Assembly (NCBI RefSeq): GCF_003315235.1
Contig: NZ_QNRU01000002.1
Span: forward strand, 1 to 64,000
Direction: 5' to 3'
Source of the DNA: Neisseria gonorrhoeae
GTDB taxonomy: Bacteria; Pseudomonadota; Gammaproteobacteria; Burkholderiales; Neisseriaceae
DNA: 64,000 bases
The position numbers and the translations under genes were made by a program. Under the pieces are notes generated by a model. That model did no database searches, was not told where the DNA came from, and was given only the letters and a program-made list of their open reading frames with translations. This document shows, piece by piece, positions 1-10,355 of the stretch (position 1 is its first letter; each line of letters begins with the position of its first letter).

Positions 1-25
1 GAAAAAAGGCATTTTTTAAATGCCT
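1..25 (-). terminator. Rho-independent terminator
   Basis: On the minus strand an AGGCATTT / AAATGCCT stem with a 3-nt loop is followed by six T residues. It lies downstream of the truncated nitroreductase fragment and probably ended the original transcript. Confidence 0.6.
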
Positions 26-109
26 GCTTTGCCGCGTCTGAAATCCGGTGAATTTTCAAATATTGAAATTCAATGGGTTGAAAATGAATTGTAAAAATGC
101 TGTTGTCAA

Positions 110-307
110 TTAAAGTAGTATCTTATCATGCTCTTCGCCAAACAGCACGACCACGCGGGCAGATTGGGAATTGAACGAAAAAGGTGTGTGCAAAACGGCG
201 TGTTCGACGATTTGGACGATTTCATCTTTGCCAACGGGCAGGTTTTTATTTAACGAATAAACGGAACGGCGGCTTTCGGCAGCCTGTTGCAGGGATTGAC
301 GGCTCAT
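110..307 (-). pseudogene. Truncated nitroreductase-family protein (N-terminal fragment)
   Basis: The 65-residue product carries the start typical of small FMN nitroreductases: QQAAESRRSVYSLNKNLPVG, then a segment with SFNSQSARVVVLFGEEHDK. Family members run to about 200 residues; this one stops right after GEEHDK, followed by an AT-rich stretch and a terminator. The start has a good ribosome binding site (GAGGAAAAG). I infer a 3' deletion or replacement that removed the rest of the FMN-binding fold, so the product is probably inactive. A shorter functional variant is unlikely. Confidence 0.6.
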
Positions 308-355
308 TTCTTTTCCTCAAAAACATTCAACAAAATACACTTTAGGCAGTCCGGT

Positions 356-754
356 TCAGGCTTTACGCTTGAAAAACAGCCTGTCCAGCGACCATGCTCC
401 GCCGCCCGCTGCCGCGATATAGAGAAATACGAAGCAGAACAGCACTGCGGACTCGCCGCCGTTGGCAATCGGGAACAAAGCATTTCCGGAAGCGTGCGCC
501 ATAAAATAGGCAACCGCCATCTGGCCGGACAAAACAAACGCGGCAGGGCGCGCAAACAGGCCCAACACCAGCAAAATGCCGCCGACAATTTCTAAAATAC
601 CGGCAAGCAGCAACAGCCCGCCGGGCGAACCGCTGCCCATTTCAATGGGGAAGGCGAAGATTTTCGACGTACCGTGCAACAAAAACAGGTAGGCGGTTAC
701 GATACGCAAAACAGAAAGCAAAACAGGTTGGATACGGTTGCAGCAATCGGACAT
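356..754 (-). CDS. DoxX family membrane protein
   Basis: A 132-residue protein with four predicted membrane helices and the DoxX pattern: an LRIVTAYLFLLHGTSKIF start, a central GGILLVLGLFARPAAFVLSG segment and a GGESAVLFCFVFLYIAAAG helix, ending in a basic tail. DoxX proteins are small inner-membrane proteins of poorly defined redox or respiratory-chain role. The start was chosen at the ATG with AAGGAGC seven bases upstream; a longer in-frame version starting at 853 would overlap the promoter region. It is divergent from the LysR gene that starts at 862, so that regulator may control it. Confidence 0.8.
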   Translation of the reverse strand: MSDCCNRIQPVLLSVLRIVTAYLFLLHGTSKIFAFPIEMGSGSPGGLLLLAGILEIVGGILLVLGLFARPAAFVLSGQMAVAYFMAHASGNALFPIANGGESAVLFCFVFLYIAAAGGGAWSLDRLFFKRKA

Positions 755-861
755 AAAAGCTCCTTTGATATTTGTCTTCATTTCAGGCGGCAGAGTATAG
801 ATGTTTCCCTTTTTCAAATATATACTGCTTTTATTGATACAACTTTTCCACACAAGAAAAT

Positions 862-1773
862 ATGGACACCCTGTTCAGCCTCAAAGTTTTCCGCCAAGTC
901 GTCCAAAGCGGCGGCTTCACCCGCGCCGCCGACGCGCTCGGCATCTCCACCGCAATGGCAAGCAAACACGTCAGTCACTTGGAAAACACCGTCCAAGCCA
1001 AACTCCTGCACCACAACAGCCGCAACCTCAGCCTGACCGAAGCCGGGGAAGAATACTACCGGCAATGCAGTTACGCGCTCGACACGCTCGACGATGCCGC
1101 GCAAAAAGCCGCCGGGGGGACGGAAAAACCGCAGGGGCTGCTGCGCGTAACGATGCCGCTGTGGTTTGCCGGCAGCCAGATATGCAACTGGCTGGCGGAA
1201 TACCGCGAACGTTATCCCGAAGTGGCGTTGGAACTGATTTTGGACAACCGCCACGTCGATTTGATTGCCGAAGGCGTGGATTTGGCGTTGCGCGTTTCCC
1301 AAACCCTTTCCCCTTCGCTGATTGCGCGCCCGCTGGCGGAAATCGAATTTGCCCTGCTTGCCTCGCCCGACTTCCTGAGGCGCAACGGCGTGCCGGAAAC
1401 ACCGGAAGAAGTGGCGGGGCTGCCTGCCGTCCTGCCGACCTACACCAACCAGCAGAAACTCGACCTCACCCGCAAATCGGACGGCAAGAAATACCGGCTT
1501 GAACTGACCCCCGTCATCCGTACCGACAACACGCTGATGATGCGCGAAATGATTAAGGCGGGCGCGTGCATCGGTTATCAGCCGCTTTGGGCGGCGGAAC
1601 ACGATTTGCGCTGCGGCCCGCTGGTGAGGCTGCTGCCCGGATACGCCGTCCCGACCGACCGGCTGAACGCCGTTTATGCGGACAGGGCATTTTTGAGTGC
1701 GAAAGTCCGCAGTTTCATCGATTTTCTGAACGAAAAAATCGCCAGCAGGAAAGGCTGCCGAAATGCCGTCTGA
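862..1773 (+). CDS. LysR family transcriptional regulator
   Basis: A 303-residue regulator with an N-terminal winged helix-turn-helix (about residues 1-60: FRQVVQSGGFTRAADALGIS, then SKHVSHLENTVQAKLLHHNS with SLTEAGEEYY) and a periplasmic-binding-like effector domain (about 90-295). It resembles the short LysR subgroup that often regulates adjacent redox or efflux genes; divergence from doxX suggests that gene as a target. Its stop codon (TGA) lies inside a DUS whose ATG starts the next gene, so the last residues, NAV, are DUS-encoded. The effector is unknown. It is not obviously CrgA, which differs in sequence. Confidence 0.85.
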   Translation: MDTLFSLKVFRQVVQSGGFTRAADALGISTAMASKHVSHLENTVQAKLLHHNSRNLSLTEAGEEYYRQCSYALDTLDDAAQKAAGGTEKPQGLLRVTMPLWFAGSQICNWLAEYRERYPEVALELILDNRHVDLIAEGVDLALRVSQTLSPSLIARPLAEIEFALLASPDFLRRNGVPETPEEVAGLPAVLPTYTNQQKLDLTRKSDGKKYRLELTPVIRTDNTLMMREMIKAGACIGYQPLWAAEHDLRCGPLVRLLPGYAVPTDRLNAVYADRAFLSAKVRSFIDFLNEKIASRKGCRNAV

Positions 1774-3061
1774 AACCGCCCTCCCCCTTTATGCGGACAC
1801 GCGCGCCGCGCACACGCTCGTCTGGTTCCGCCAAAACCTCCGCATCCGCGACAACGCCGCCTTATGCGCCGCCGTTGCCGAAGGTTCGCCCGTTATCGGC
1901 ATTTGGATTGACGATGCCGAAACAGACAACCCGCGCCGCGCCGCGTTCTACCGCCAATCCGCCGCCGAACTCGCCCAAGGGCTGGCAAGGCGCGGCATCC
2001 CGCTCTACACGGCGGCATCGCCTGCCGGGCTTGTCCGGCTCGCCGTCCGCCTCAATATCCGCGCCGTCATCGCCGACGAATCCCATACTTTTGCCGACAA
2101 ACTCGCCGACAACGCCCTTTGGCACGAATTGGACAAACACGGCATCGCGTTAACCTTCGTCAACGACCGTTCCGTTTTCGGCAAAACCGACCTGACACCA
2201 GACAACGGTACGGCACACACCGATTTCAACCGCTACCGCGAAGTATGGCTCGACCGCTTTTCCAAGCAGCCCCCCGCCGGTTCGGACCTATTCGCGGCAT
2301 ACCGCCAACCCTTCCCCGAAAACCTGCCCGCCCCGCCGCCTGCCGCGCTTTCAGACGGCATCTTCCTGCCGCAAAACGGCGGCGAAACGGCGGCTTGGCG
2401 GCAGTGGCGGCGGTTTCTCGAACAGGCGGCTTCCTACTCCGTTTTAAAGGATTTCCCTTCGCGCAAAAACACTTCGCTGATGGGCGCGTATTTGAGTGTC
2501 GGCTGCATCTCGCCGCGCCTGCTCGCGCGGGAAAGCCTCGAACGCCGTCTGAACGCGTGGGCGGACAACATCATCCGCCGCGATTTTTTCCTTCAACTTG
2601 CCTTGCAGCACGCGGATGACGACCCTTCAGACGGCAATCCGGAACACACCCTGCGCCTGACGCTTTGGCAGCAGGGCCGGACCGGCATTCCGATTATCGA
2701 TGCCGCGATGCGCTGTTTGCACAAAACCGGCAGCCTCCACCCCGCCCTGAGACGCTTGAGCGCGGATTTTTTCTGCCACGTTTTAAACCTCCCCCGCCGC
2801 GAAGGCGAGATATGGTTTGCCCGGCAGCTGACCGATTTCGATGCGGCAATCAACCAAGGCAACTGGCGGCTTGCCGCCTCACGGCACACCTGCCCCGACA
2901 TTGCCGCCGCCTCATACCGTACCGACCCGGACGGTACTTTTATCAAACGGCACATTCCCGAACTCGCCCACCTGTCCGCCGACACCGTCCACACGCCTTG
3001 GCGGTTTGCCTGTTCGGTCGATACCCACGGCTATCCCGCCCGCCCCGTCGCCGGCGTATAA
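1763..3061 (+). CDS. phrB: Deoxyribodipyrimidine photolyase
   Basis: A 432-residue photolyase of the cryptochrome/photolyase family, which uses FADH- and an antenna chromophore to split UV-induced cyclobutane pyrimidine dimers. The N-terminal alpha/beta domain starts with HTLVWFRQNLRIRDNAAL. The C-terminal helical FAD domain holds LRRLSADFFCHVLNLPRRE and NQGNWRLAASRHTCPDI, matching the conserved NxGNWQW region in degenerate form. The start ATG is the first codon of a DUS and overlaps the LysR stop by 11 bases, so the two genes are probably translationally coupled. The family length (about 430-470) fits. Substrate class was not tested. Confidence 0.88.
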   Translation: MPSETALPLYADTRAAHTLVWFRQNLRIRDNAALCAAVAEGSPVIGIWIDDAETDNPRRAAFYRQSAAELAQGLARRGIPLYTAASPAGLVRLAVRLNIRAVIADESHTFADKLADNALWHELDKHGIALTFVNDRSVFGKTDLTPDNGTAHTDFNRYREVWLDRFSKQPPAGSDLFAAYRQPFPENLPAPPPAALSDGIFLPQNGGETAAWRQWRRFLEQAASYSVLKDFPSRKNTSLMGAYLSVGCISPRLLARESLERRLNAWADNIIRRDFFLQLALQHADDDPSDGNPEHTLRLTLWQQGRTGIPIIDAAMRCLHKTGSLHPALRRLSADFFCHVLNLPRREGEIWFARQLTDFDAAINQGNWRLAASRHTCPDIAAASYRTDPDGTFIKRHIPELAHLSADTVHTPWRFACSVDTHGYPARPVAGV

Positions 3062-3069
3062 GCGCGGCA

Positions 3070-3109
3070 ATGCCGTCTGAAGCCCGTTTCCCGCTTCAGA
3101 CGCCATTTT
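3070..3109 (+). terminator. DUS inverted-repeat terminator after phrB
   Basis: ATGCCGTCTGAAG is followed by a 12-base loop and CTTCAGACGCCAT (one mismatch), then TTTT. Confidence 0.7.
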
Positions 3110-3241
3110 GTACGGATGACCCAATATCTTCCGTTTTTTTACTTTCAATAATCAGATATGCCCGAACCACCGTCCGACAACGATACCGTACCGCATCCGC
3201 GCAATGTTAAAATGACCCCAAATCATCCGCCCACCGATACT

Positions 3242-5392
3242 ATGCTCACCGATTTAGAAAAAAACGCCATCCGCGACCATTACCAAAATATCGGCAAAAA
3301 CCTGCCCGGTTTCCGTCCGCGTGCTTCGCAGCGGGAAATGATTGCGGCGGTTGCCAACGCTTTTTCGCGGACGTTGACGCGCGAAGAAGGCGGCGAGCCG
3401 CCCAAGCGCGAGGGCGAAAGCATTGCCGTAATCGAAGGGCCGACCGGCGTGGGCAAATCGCTTGCCTACCTGCTTGCGGGCGGCATCATGGCGCAAACAC
3501 GCGGCAAGCGGCTGATTGTGAGCAGCGCGACGGTTGCCTTGCAGGAGCAGTTGGTAGACCGCGACCTGCCGTTTCTGGTCGAAAAAAGCGGTTTGGAACT
3601 GACCTTCGCACTTGCCAAAGGGCGCGGCCGCTATCTCTGCCCCTACAAACTCTATCAACTGACGCAAAGCAACGCCCAGCAAAACCTGCTCGGCTTTGAA
3701 GCCCCCGCCGTCTTGTGGGACAGCAAACCCAAGCCGGAAGAATTGAAGCTGCTGCGCGACATCGCCGACGAATTTTCCGCCCGACGGTTCAACGGCGACC
3801 GCGACGCTTGGCCGGAAAAAATCGATGACGCGATTTGGCTCAAAGTGACCAACGACCGCCACGGCTGCCTGAAAGCCGCCTGTCCCAACCGTCCGGAATG
3901 CCCTTTTTACCTGGCACGCGATATGTTGGAAACCGTCGATGTCGTTGTTGCCAACCACGATCTTCTGCTTGCCGACATCAGCATGGGCGGCGGCGTGATT
4001 CTGCCTGCGCCCGAAAACAGTTTCTATTGCATAGACGAAGCGCACCACCTGCCCAAAAAAGCCCTCAGCCGTTTTGCCGCCGAACATTCATGGAATATTG
4101 CCGTTTGGACGCTGGAAAAACTGCCGCAGCTTACCGGCAAAATTGCCGCGCTTACCGATAAAGCCGAACTTGCCAACCTTGCCGACGAAGCCGCCGCATC
4201 CTTGCTCGACAGCCTGCACGAATGGCAATTCCATTTGGCGGAAGAGCCGTCTTTAAGTATGGGGCTGTCTGAAAACGACAGACGAACCAACAGCGAACCG
4301 ACTTGGCTGTGGGAAGACGGCAAAATCCCCGAAGGCCTCGAAACCACCGTTTCCAATACGGCCATTGCTGCACGCAGCCTGCTCAAACACGTTGTCGGGC
4401 TGAACGATGCGCTTTCCGCCGCACGCCGCGAAAAAGAACAGGACGGTGCGCTCATCGACCGCCTGACCGGCGAGTTCGGCCTTTTTATCGCCCGTATCGA
4501 ACAAATCAGCGCGGTTTGGGATTTGCTCTCCACTGTTTCCATTGAGGGCGAGGAGCCGTTGGCGAAATGGATAGCCCGCCGTGCCGACGACAAAAACGAC
4601 TATATTTTCAATGCCAGCCCCATCAGCAGCGCGTCCCACCTTGCCAACAGCCTGTGGCGGCGCGCGGCAGGCGCGGTGCTGACTTCGGCCACCCTGCAAT
4701 CGCTCGGCAGCTTCAACTTGATTTTGCGCCAAACCGGCCTGCTGTGGCTGCCCGAAACCACCACCCTCGCCCTCAAAAGCCCCTTTGACTTTGAAAAACA
4801 GGGCGAACTCTACATCCCCTCCATATACGCCAGCCCCAAAGACCCCGAAGCCCACACCGCCGCCGTCATCGAATGGCTGCCCAAGCTGATTTCGCCCACC
4901 GAAGCCATCGGCACACTCGTCCTGTTTTCCTCGCGCAAACAAATGCAGGATGTCGCCCTGCACCTGCCCGGAGACTACCTGCCGCTCTTGCTCGTACAAG
5001 GCGAATTACCCAAAGCCGTCCTCCTGCAAAAACACCACCAAGCCATAGAAGAAGGCAAAGCCAGCATCATCTTCGGACTCGACAGCTTCGCCGAAGGGCT
5101 CGACCTGCCCGGCACCGCCTGCGTGCAAGTCATCATCGCCAAACTCCCCTTCGCCATGCCCGACAACCCCATCGAAAAAACCCAAAACCGTTGGATAGAA
5201 CAACGCGGCGGCAACCCCTTCATCGAAATCACCGTCCCCGAAGCCGGCATCAAACTCATCCAGGCCGTCGGCCGCCTCATCCGCACCGAACAAGACTACG
5301 GCCGCGTAACCATCCTCGACAACCGCATCAAAACGCAGCGGTACGGCCAACAATTATTGGCCGGCCTGCCACCGTTTAAAAGGATAGGGTAA
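3242..5392 (+). CDS. dinG: ATP-dependent DNA helicase DinG
   Basis: A 716-residue XPD-like superfamily 2 helicase, the same length as E. coli DinG, that unwinds DNA 5'-3' and resolves R-loops and G-quadruplexes. Walker A is GPTGVGKS (about residue 63). The four cysteines of the 4Fe-4S domain are seen in YLCPY, GCLKAAC and RPECPF. The DEAH box is IDEAHH. Motifs V/VI are FGLDSFAEGLDLPG and IQAVGRLIR. I chose the ATG before LTDLEKNAIRDHY; the frame is open upstream to an ATG at 3158, which would add 28 non-conserved residues. A DUS terminator precedes it. Confidence 0.92.
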   Translation: MLTDLEKNAIRDHYQNIGKNLPGFRPRASQREMIAAVANAFSRTLTREEGGEPPKREGESIAVIEGPTGVGKSLAYLLAGGIMAQTRGKRLIVSSATVALQEQLVDRDLPFLVEKSGLELTFALAKGRGRYLCPYKLYQLTQSNAQQNLLGFEAPAVLWDSKPKPEELKLLRDIADEFSARRFNGDRDAWPEKIDDAIWLKVTNDRHGCLKAACPNRPECPFYLARDMLETVDVVVANHDLLLADISMGGGVILPAPENSFYCIDEAHHLPKKALSRFAAEHSWNIAVWTLEKLPQLTGKIAALTDKAELANLADEAAASLLDSLHEWQFHLAEEPSLSMGLSENDRRTNSEPTWLWEDGKIPEGLETTVSNTAIAARSLLKHVVGLNDALSAARREKEQDGALIDRLTGEFGLFIARIEQISAVWDLLSTVSIEGEEPLAKWIARRADDKNDYIFNASPISSASHLANSLWRRAAGAVLTSATLQSLGSFNLILRQTGLLWLPETTTLALKSPFDFEKQGELYIPSIYASPKDPEAHTAAVIEWLPKLISPTEAIGTLVLFSSRKQMQDVALHLPGDYLPLLLVQGELPKAVLLQKHHQAIEEGKASIIFGLDSFAEGLDLPGTACVQVIIAKLPFAMPDNPIEKTQNRWIEQRGGNPFIEITVPEAGIKLIQAVGRLIRTEQDYGRVTILDNRIKTQRYGQQLLAGLPPFKRIG

Positions 5393-5427
5393 ACATACCG
5401 CCCTTCCCGCAACAGAAAGGAAAAATC

Positions 5428-6042
5428 ATGAACTTCACCCGGTTGCTCAACCAAGTCTTAAGCACGGTTCAAAAAAAAGGCAGCACATTCTCCGGCAGCC
5501 CGCTCAATTCATTCGGCGGAGGCGCGCTGGTTGCCGGTGTCGCCTCCATGCTGCTGAACGGTAAAAACCGCAAAACCATCACCAAAATCGGTTCGACCGC
5601 CGCTTTGGGCTACCTCGCCTACCGGGGCTATCAGATGTGGCAGCAAAACAAAGGGCGGGCAACCGTAACACAAAGCGATTTCCAACCTGCCGGAAAAACC
5701 GAAGAAACATACAGCCGCACCGTATTGCGTACCATGATAGCCGCCGCCGCTTCAGACGGCATGATAGACGAAGCCGAACGCCGGACTATCGAACAGGAAA
5801 GCGGCACAGACCCCGAAACTGCCGCATGGCTCGCCGCCGAATACCGCCTGCCCGCAAGCATCGGGGACATCGCCGCCGCCGTCGGCAACGATGAGGCGTT
5901 GGCGGCGGAGACCTATCTGGCGGCAAGGTTGGTCTGTGCCGATTTGTCGCGGAAAGAAACCGTCTTCCTCGCCCGCCTGTCGCAGGCTTTGGAACTGGAT
6001 GACAATCTGGTGGAGAGTTTGGAAAGGCAACTAGGGATTTGA
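5428..6042 (+). CDS. YebE-like inner membrane protein (DUF533/TerB-like)
   Basis: A 204-residue protein with a glycine-rich hydrophobic N-terminal segment (GGGALVAGVASMLLNG, then GSTAALGYLAYRGYQMW) and a C-terminal acidic helical domain (about 95-204: AAAASDGMIDEAERRTIEQ ... LSRKETVFLARLSQAL) of the TerB/DUF533 type. The function of this family is unknown; TerB-like domains appear in tellurite resistance and membrane stress contexts. A strong AGAAAGGA ribosome binding site precedes the ATG. An internal DUS encodes part of ASDGM. It may be cotranscribed with dinG 35 bases upstream. Confidence 0.8.
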   Translation: MNFTRLLNQVLSTVQKKGSTFSGSPLNSFGGGALVAGVASMLLNGKNRKTITKIGSTAALGYLAYRGYQMWQQNKGRATVTQSDFQPAGKTEETYSRTVLRTMIAAAASDGMIDEAERRTIEQESGTDPETAAWLAAEYRLPASIGDIAAAVGNDEALAAETYLAARLVCADLSRKETVFLARLSQALELDDNLVESLERQLGI

Positions 6043-6177
6043 TGACACAGCCGGGGAGGGAAAATCATCAAAAAACGGTTATTCCCGACCCCGGCCTCAA
6101 AACGGCAAAATAAAAGCCGCCTCAAAGGGCAAACAGCGGCATAGGCTGCCAAAGGCAATATCCGGCAAGAAGGCAGG

Positions 6178-8046
6178 CTACTGCAATGCGCCGCCTCGGG
6201 AATGCTTGAGCAGGCTTTCGTGTTTGTGGAATTCCCGCCCCATATAATAAGAACCGAAATAGGTCAGGTGGTCTTGGTCGCCGTAAAGATAGCGTCCGTG
6301 TATTTCGACCGTGTTTTCAGGCAGGTATTTTTGTGCGTCCACCCAATGCACATTGGGAATATCTTTAACCAAATCAAAGACCGCCTGATTGCTCTTGCCG
6401 ATGTCGCCCATAGCCTGAATGGGGCGCAGATATTGGTTTATAGCAAATCTTTTCAATTTTTCCTCCCTCAGGGGCGAACGGCTGATTGATGTGTTGTTTG
6501 CAAAAACATAGACGGGTTTGACGGCGGCTATCCTTTTGACGGTTTCCCTGAATCGGGCTTGGAATCCGGGTATCAGGAAGGATTGCGCTTCAAATCTCGG
6601 CACGGGCTGGCCGCCCATCCTCAAATCATAGAATTGGGCAATGAAAACGGCTTCGGCTTTTTCAACTTCATCCCGGTATTTTCGGCACAACGGGTTGTCT
6701 GCCAGCTTCTCATCCACCCAAACCAAACACTCCGAATCGAGGGACAGGATTTTAGCTTTCCACCCTTCCCTGCCGCCGACATAATCCAGAAACCCCCGCA
6801 GGTGTCCGGCGTGCGAGTCGCCGAGGGTCAAGACGGTTTCCGGAAAATTATTTTCCGCAGCAACGGGCGTGCCGGGCAGCGGGCGGAGGTGTTCCTGTTT
6901 CAATATCCCTCTTGAATACAGGTTGTAACCGACAAGCATCAGGGACGGGGCGAGATAAAGGCAGAAAAATGCCTTTTTGAAGGTCATCTTCCGTTTTCTA
7001 AGCGGCTGTTCAATCAAATAATAGCTCAACAGGGAAAATCCGGCCGTCAACGCGGCAACCGCCGATACGGCAGGCAGTCCGAGCTGTTTGTCGCCTGTAA
7101 TGTAATGGGCGAAGGCAATAAAAATCCAATGGTACAGGTATAGGGAATAAGAGATTTTGCCGACAAATACGATGGGGCTTGCCGACAGGATGCGGGTCGG
7201 AAGTGTCCCGTATTGCATACTCCGGATAAGCAGCGCCGTCAGCAGGCAGGGAAGGAGCAGGGTTATTCCCGGGATAAACGGATCGTGTTTGTCGATCACG
7301 AACAGGCAGACAAGCAATGCGCCGAAACAGAGTAATGAAAGCAACTGCCGTTTTCCATTTTCTGTTTGCCGTCTGCCGTTTTGCGTTTGCCCGTAAACCG
7401 CCAACAGCGAACCCACCAACAGCTCGGGAAACCTCAGTGTCGAAAGGTAATAAGTATTGGGTTGGTTGAGGATGTCGGTATAAAACCCGGCCGGCAAAAA
7501 CGATGTGGCAGTCAAAATCAGGAACAGGATGATGCTGATGTGGCGCAACGCCCGTAGCGATTTTGTCTTTTTGCAGCAGAATATCAGCAAAAGAGGATAC
7601 AGGAGGTAATACTGTTCCTCTACTGCCAAAGACCAGATATGCAGTACGGGGTTCTCGTCGGCACTCAAATCGAAATACCCCAATCGGAACCCCAAATAAA
7701 TATTGGACAAAAAAACCGTAGAAAGCTCTATGGTTTTCCTCATTTGGTTGAAATCTTCGTAAAGGAAGATTTGAGAAGCAATCACCGAAGCCAGGGACAC
7801 GGCCGCAATAAAAGCAGGATAAATCCGCTTAATCCTGCGGGTATAAAAATCCCGGAAAGAAAAAGAACCGTTCTGTATTTCAGAAAGAATGATGTTGGTA
7901 ATGAGGAATCCCGAGATGACAAAGAAAATGTCCACCCCCAGGAATCCTCCGGGCAGCCAGCGGTTATTCAGGTGGAAAATAATGACGGATAGCACGGCGA
8001 CGGCCCGCAATCCGTCAATTTCAGGCCTGTATCGGACAGCTTGCAT
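6178..8046 (-). CDS. Acyltransferase-3/SGNH O-acetyltransferase, surface glycan-type
   Basis: A 622-residue two-domain protein. Residues about 1-340 form an acyltransferase-3 membrane domain with about ten helices and the signature RYRPEIDGLRAVAVLSVIIFH, the VDIFFVISGFLIT motif and YTRRIKRIYPA. Residues about 380-622 form an SGNH hydrolase-like domain with LTLGDSHAGHLRGF (the GDS nucleophile) and a late DxxH in GDQDHLTYFG. This architecture moves acetyl groups across the membrane onto sugars. In Neisseria it fits the enzymes that O-acetylate LOS heptose (lot3/oac1) or the pilin-linked glycan (pglI); I cannot choose between them, so no symbol is given. Related genes are phase-variable through poly-G tracts, but no long homopolymer is seen here, so it should be constitutively on. 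Confidence 0.85.
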   Translation of the reverse strand: MQAVRYRPEIDGLRAVAVLSVIIFHLNNRWLPGGFLGVDIFFVISGFLITNIILSEIQNGSFSFRDFYTRRIKRIYPAFIAAVSLASVIASQIFLYEDFNQMRKTIELSTVFLSNIYLGFRLGYFDLSADENPVLHIWSLAVEEQYYLLYPLLLIFCCKKTKSLRALRHISIILFLILTATSFLPAGFYTDILNQPNTYYLSTLRFPELLVGSLLAVYGQTQNGRRQTENGKRQLLSLLCFGALLVCLFVIDKHDPFIPGITLLLPCLLTALLIRSMQYGTLPTRILSASPIVFVGKISYSLYLYHWIFIAFAHYITGDKQLGLPAVSAVAALTAGFSLLSYYLIEQPLRKRKMTFKKAFFCLYLAPSLMLVGYNLYSRGILKQEHLRPLPGTPVAAENNFPETVLTLGDSHAGHLRGFLDYVGGREGWKAKILSLDSECLVWVDEKLADNPLCRKYRDEVEKAEAVFIAQFYDLRMGGQPVPRFEAQSFLIPGFQARFRETVKRIAAVKPVYVFANNTSISRSPLREEKLKRFAINQYLRPIQAMGDIGKSNQAVFDLVKDIPNVHWVDAQKYLPENTVEIHGRYLYGDQDHLTYFGSYYMGREFHKHESLLKHSRGGALQ

Positions 8047-8079
8047 AAATATCGCCCCGTATGTCCCGTTATCTTAAAA

Positions 8080-8109
8080 ATGCCGTCTGAACGCGCGTTC
8101 GGACGGCAT
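8080..8109 (-). terminator. DUS inverted-repeat terminator after purB
   Basis: ATGCCGTCTGAACGC pairs with GCGTTCGGACGGCAT, and on the minus strand this is followed by TTTTTAAG. It separates purB from the downstream acyltransferase gene on the same strand. Confidence 0.7.
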
Positions 8110-8125
8110 CGGTTTCAATAAGCAC

Positions 8126-9553
<1,428 letters not shown>

Positions 9554-9567
9554 TCACTCTCAGGACG

Positions 9568-10200
9568 CTATGCCGTCTGAAGCCCGTGTTCCGACAGATA
9601 CGCAATGATTTCGTCTTCGTCGTCCGATATGGAGAACAAAGAAGCGGCCCCTTCGGAAATCATACCGCGCGCCAAAAGCTGCGCGTTTATCCACTCCGCC
9701 AAGCCCGACCAAAACGCCTTTCCAACCAAAACGACCGGACGCGGCGGCACTTTGCCCGTCTGCACCAAGGTCAGGATTTCAAACAATTCGTCCAGCGTCC
9801 CGAAGCCGCCCGGCATCACGACATATGCTTGGGAATAGCGGAAAAACACTGCCTTGCGTTCGGCAAAACGGGAAAACCGCAAGGCGATGTCCTGATACGG
9901 ATTCGGTTTCTGCTCGTGCGGCAGGGCAATGTTCAGCCCTACCGAAACCGACTTCCCGGCAAACGCGCCCTTGTTTGCCGCCTCCATAATCCCCGGCCCG
10001 CCGCCCGAAATGACGGCAATACCCGAATCCGACAGCCGCCGCGCCAGACGGCAGGCAAACGCATAATCCGTATGATTCTGCGGCGTGCGCGCGCTGCCGA
10101 AAATACTGACTGCCGGAAACACGTCCGCCAATGCTTCGTCTGCCTGCCTGCGTTCGGCATCATAACGTGCCTGCTCCGGCACGCGGTTTACATTCTCCAT
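9568..10200 (-). CDS. LOG family protein (nucleoside 5'-monophosphate phosphoribohydrolase)
   Basis: A 210-residue Rossmann-fold protein of the LOG/TIGR00730 type with the hallmark PGGFGTLDELFE (about 130-141) and SGGGPGIMEAANKGA (about 63-77). LOG proteins cut N6-modified AMP or AMP itself to base plus ribose 5-phosphate. The bacterial role is usually nucleotide salvage, despite the frequent lysine decarboxylase mislabel. The gene is divergent from the RNB ribonuclease gene. A DUS overlaps the 3' end. Confidence 0.85.
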   Translation of the reverse strand: MENVNRVPEQARYDAERRQADEALADVFPAVSIFGSARTPQNHTDYAFACRLARRLSDSGIAVISGGGPGIMEAANKGAFAGKSVSVGLNIALPHEQKPNPYQDIALRFSRFAERKAVFFRYSQAYVVMPGGFGTLDELFEILTLVQTGKVPPRPVVLVGKAFWSGLAEWINAQLLARGMISEGAASLFSISDDEDEIIAYLSEHGLQTA

Positions 10201-10355
10201 TCCGTCCTCCGTTCAAAAACGGCGATTGTACCCCGTCAAAAACGCAACGCAAGCACCGCAAAGCCGCACCCGCCTTCCCCCAACCTTTTTTCAGACGGCA
10301 TTTTCGGTAATCTGCTAAAATCGCCCGCTTGAGTTTCCACAGAAAAATCCGAAAA

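Noticed and set aside
6178-8046. Phase variation of the acyltransferase by a homopolymer
   Set aside because: Related neisserial genes have poly-G tracts, but I see no run longer than about six in this copy.
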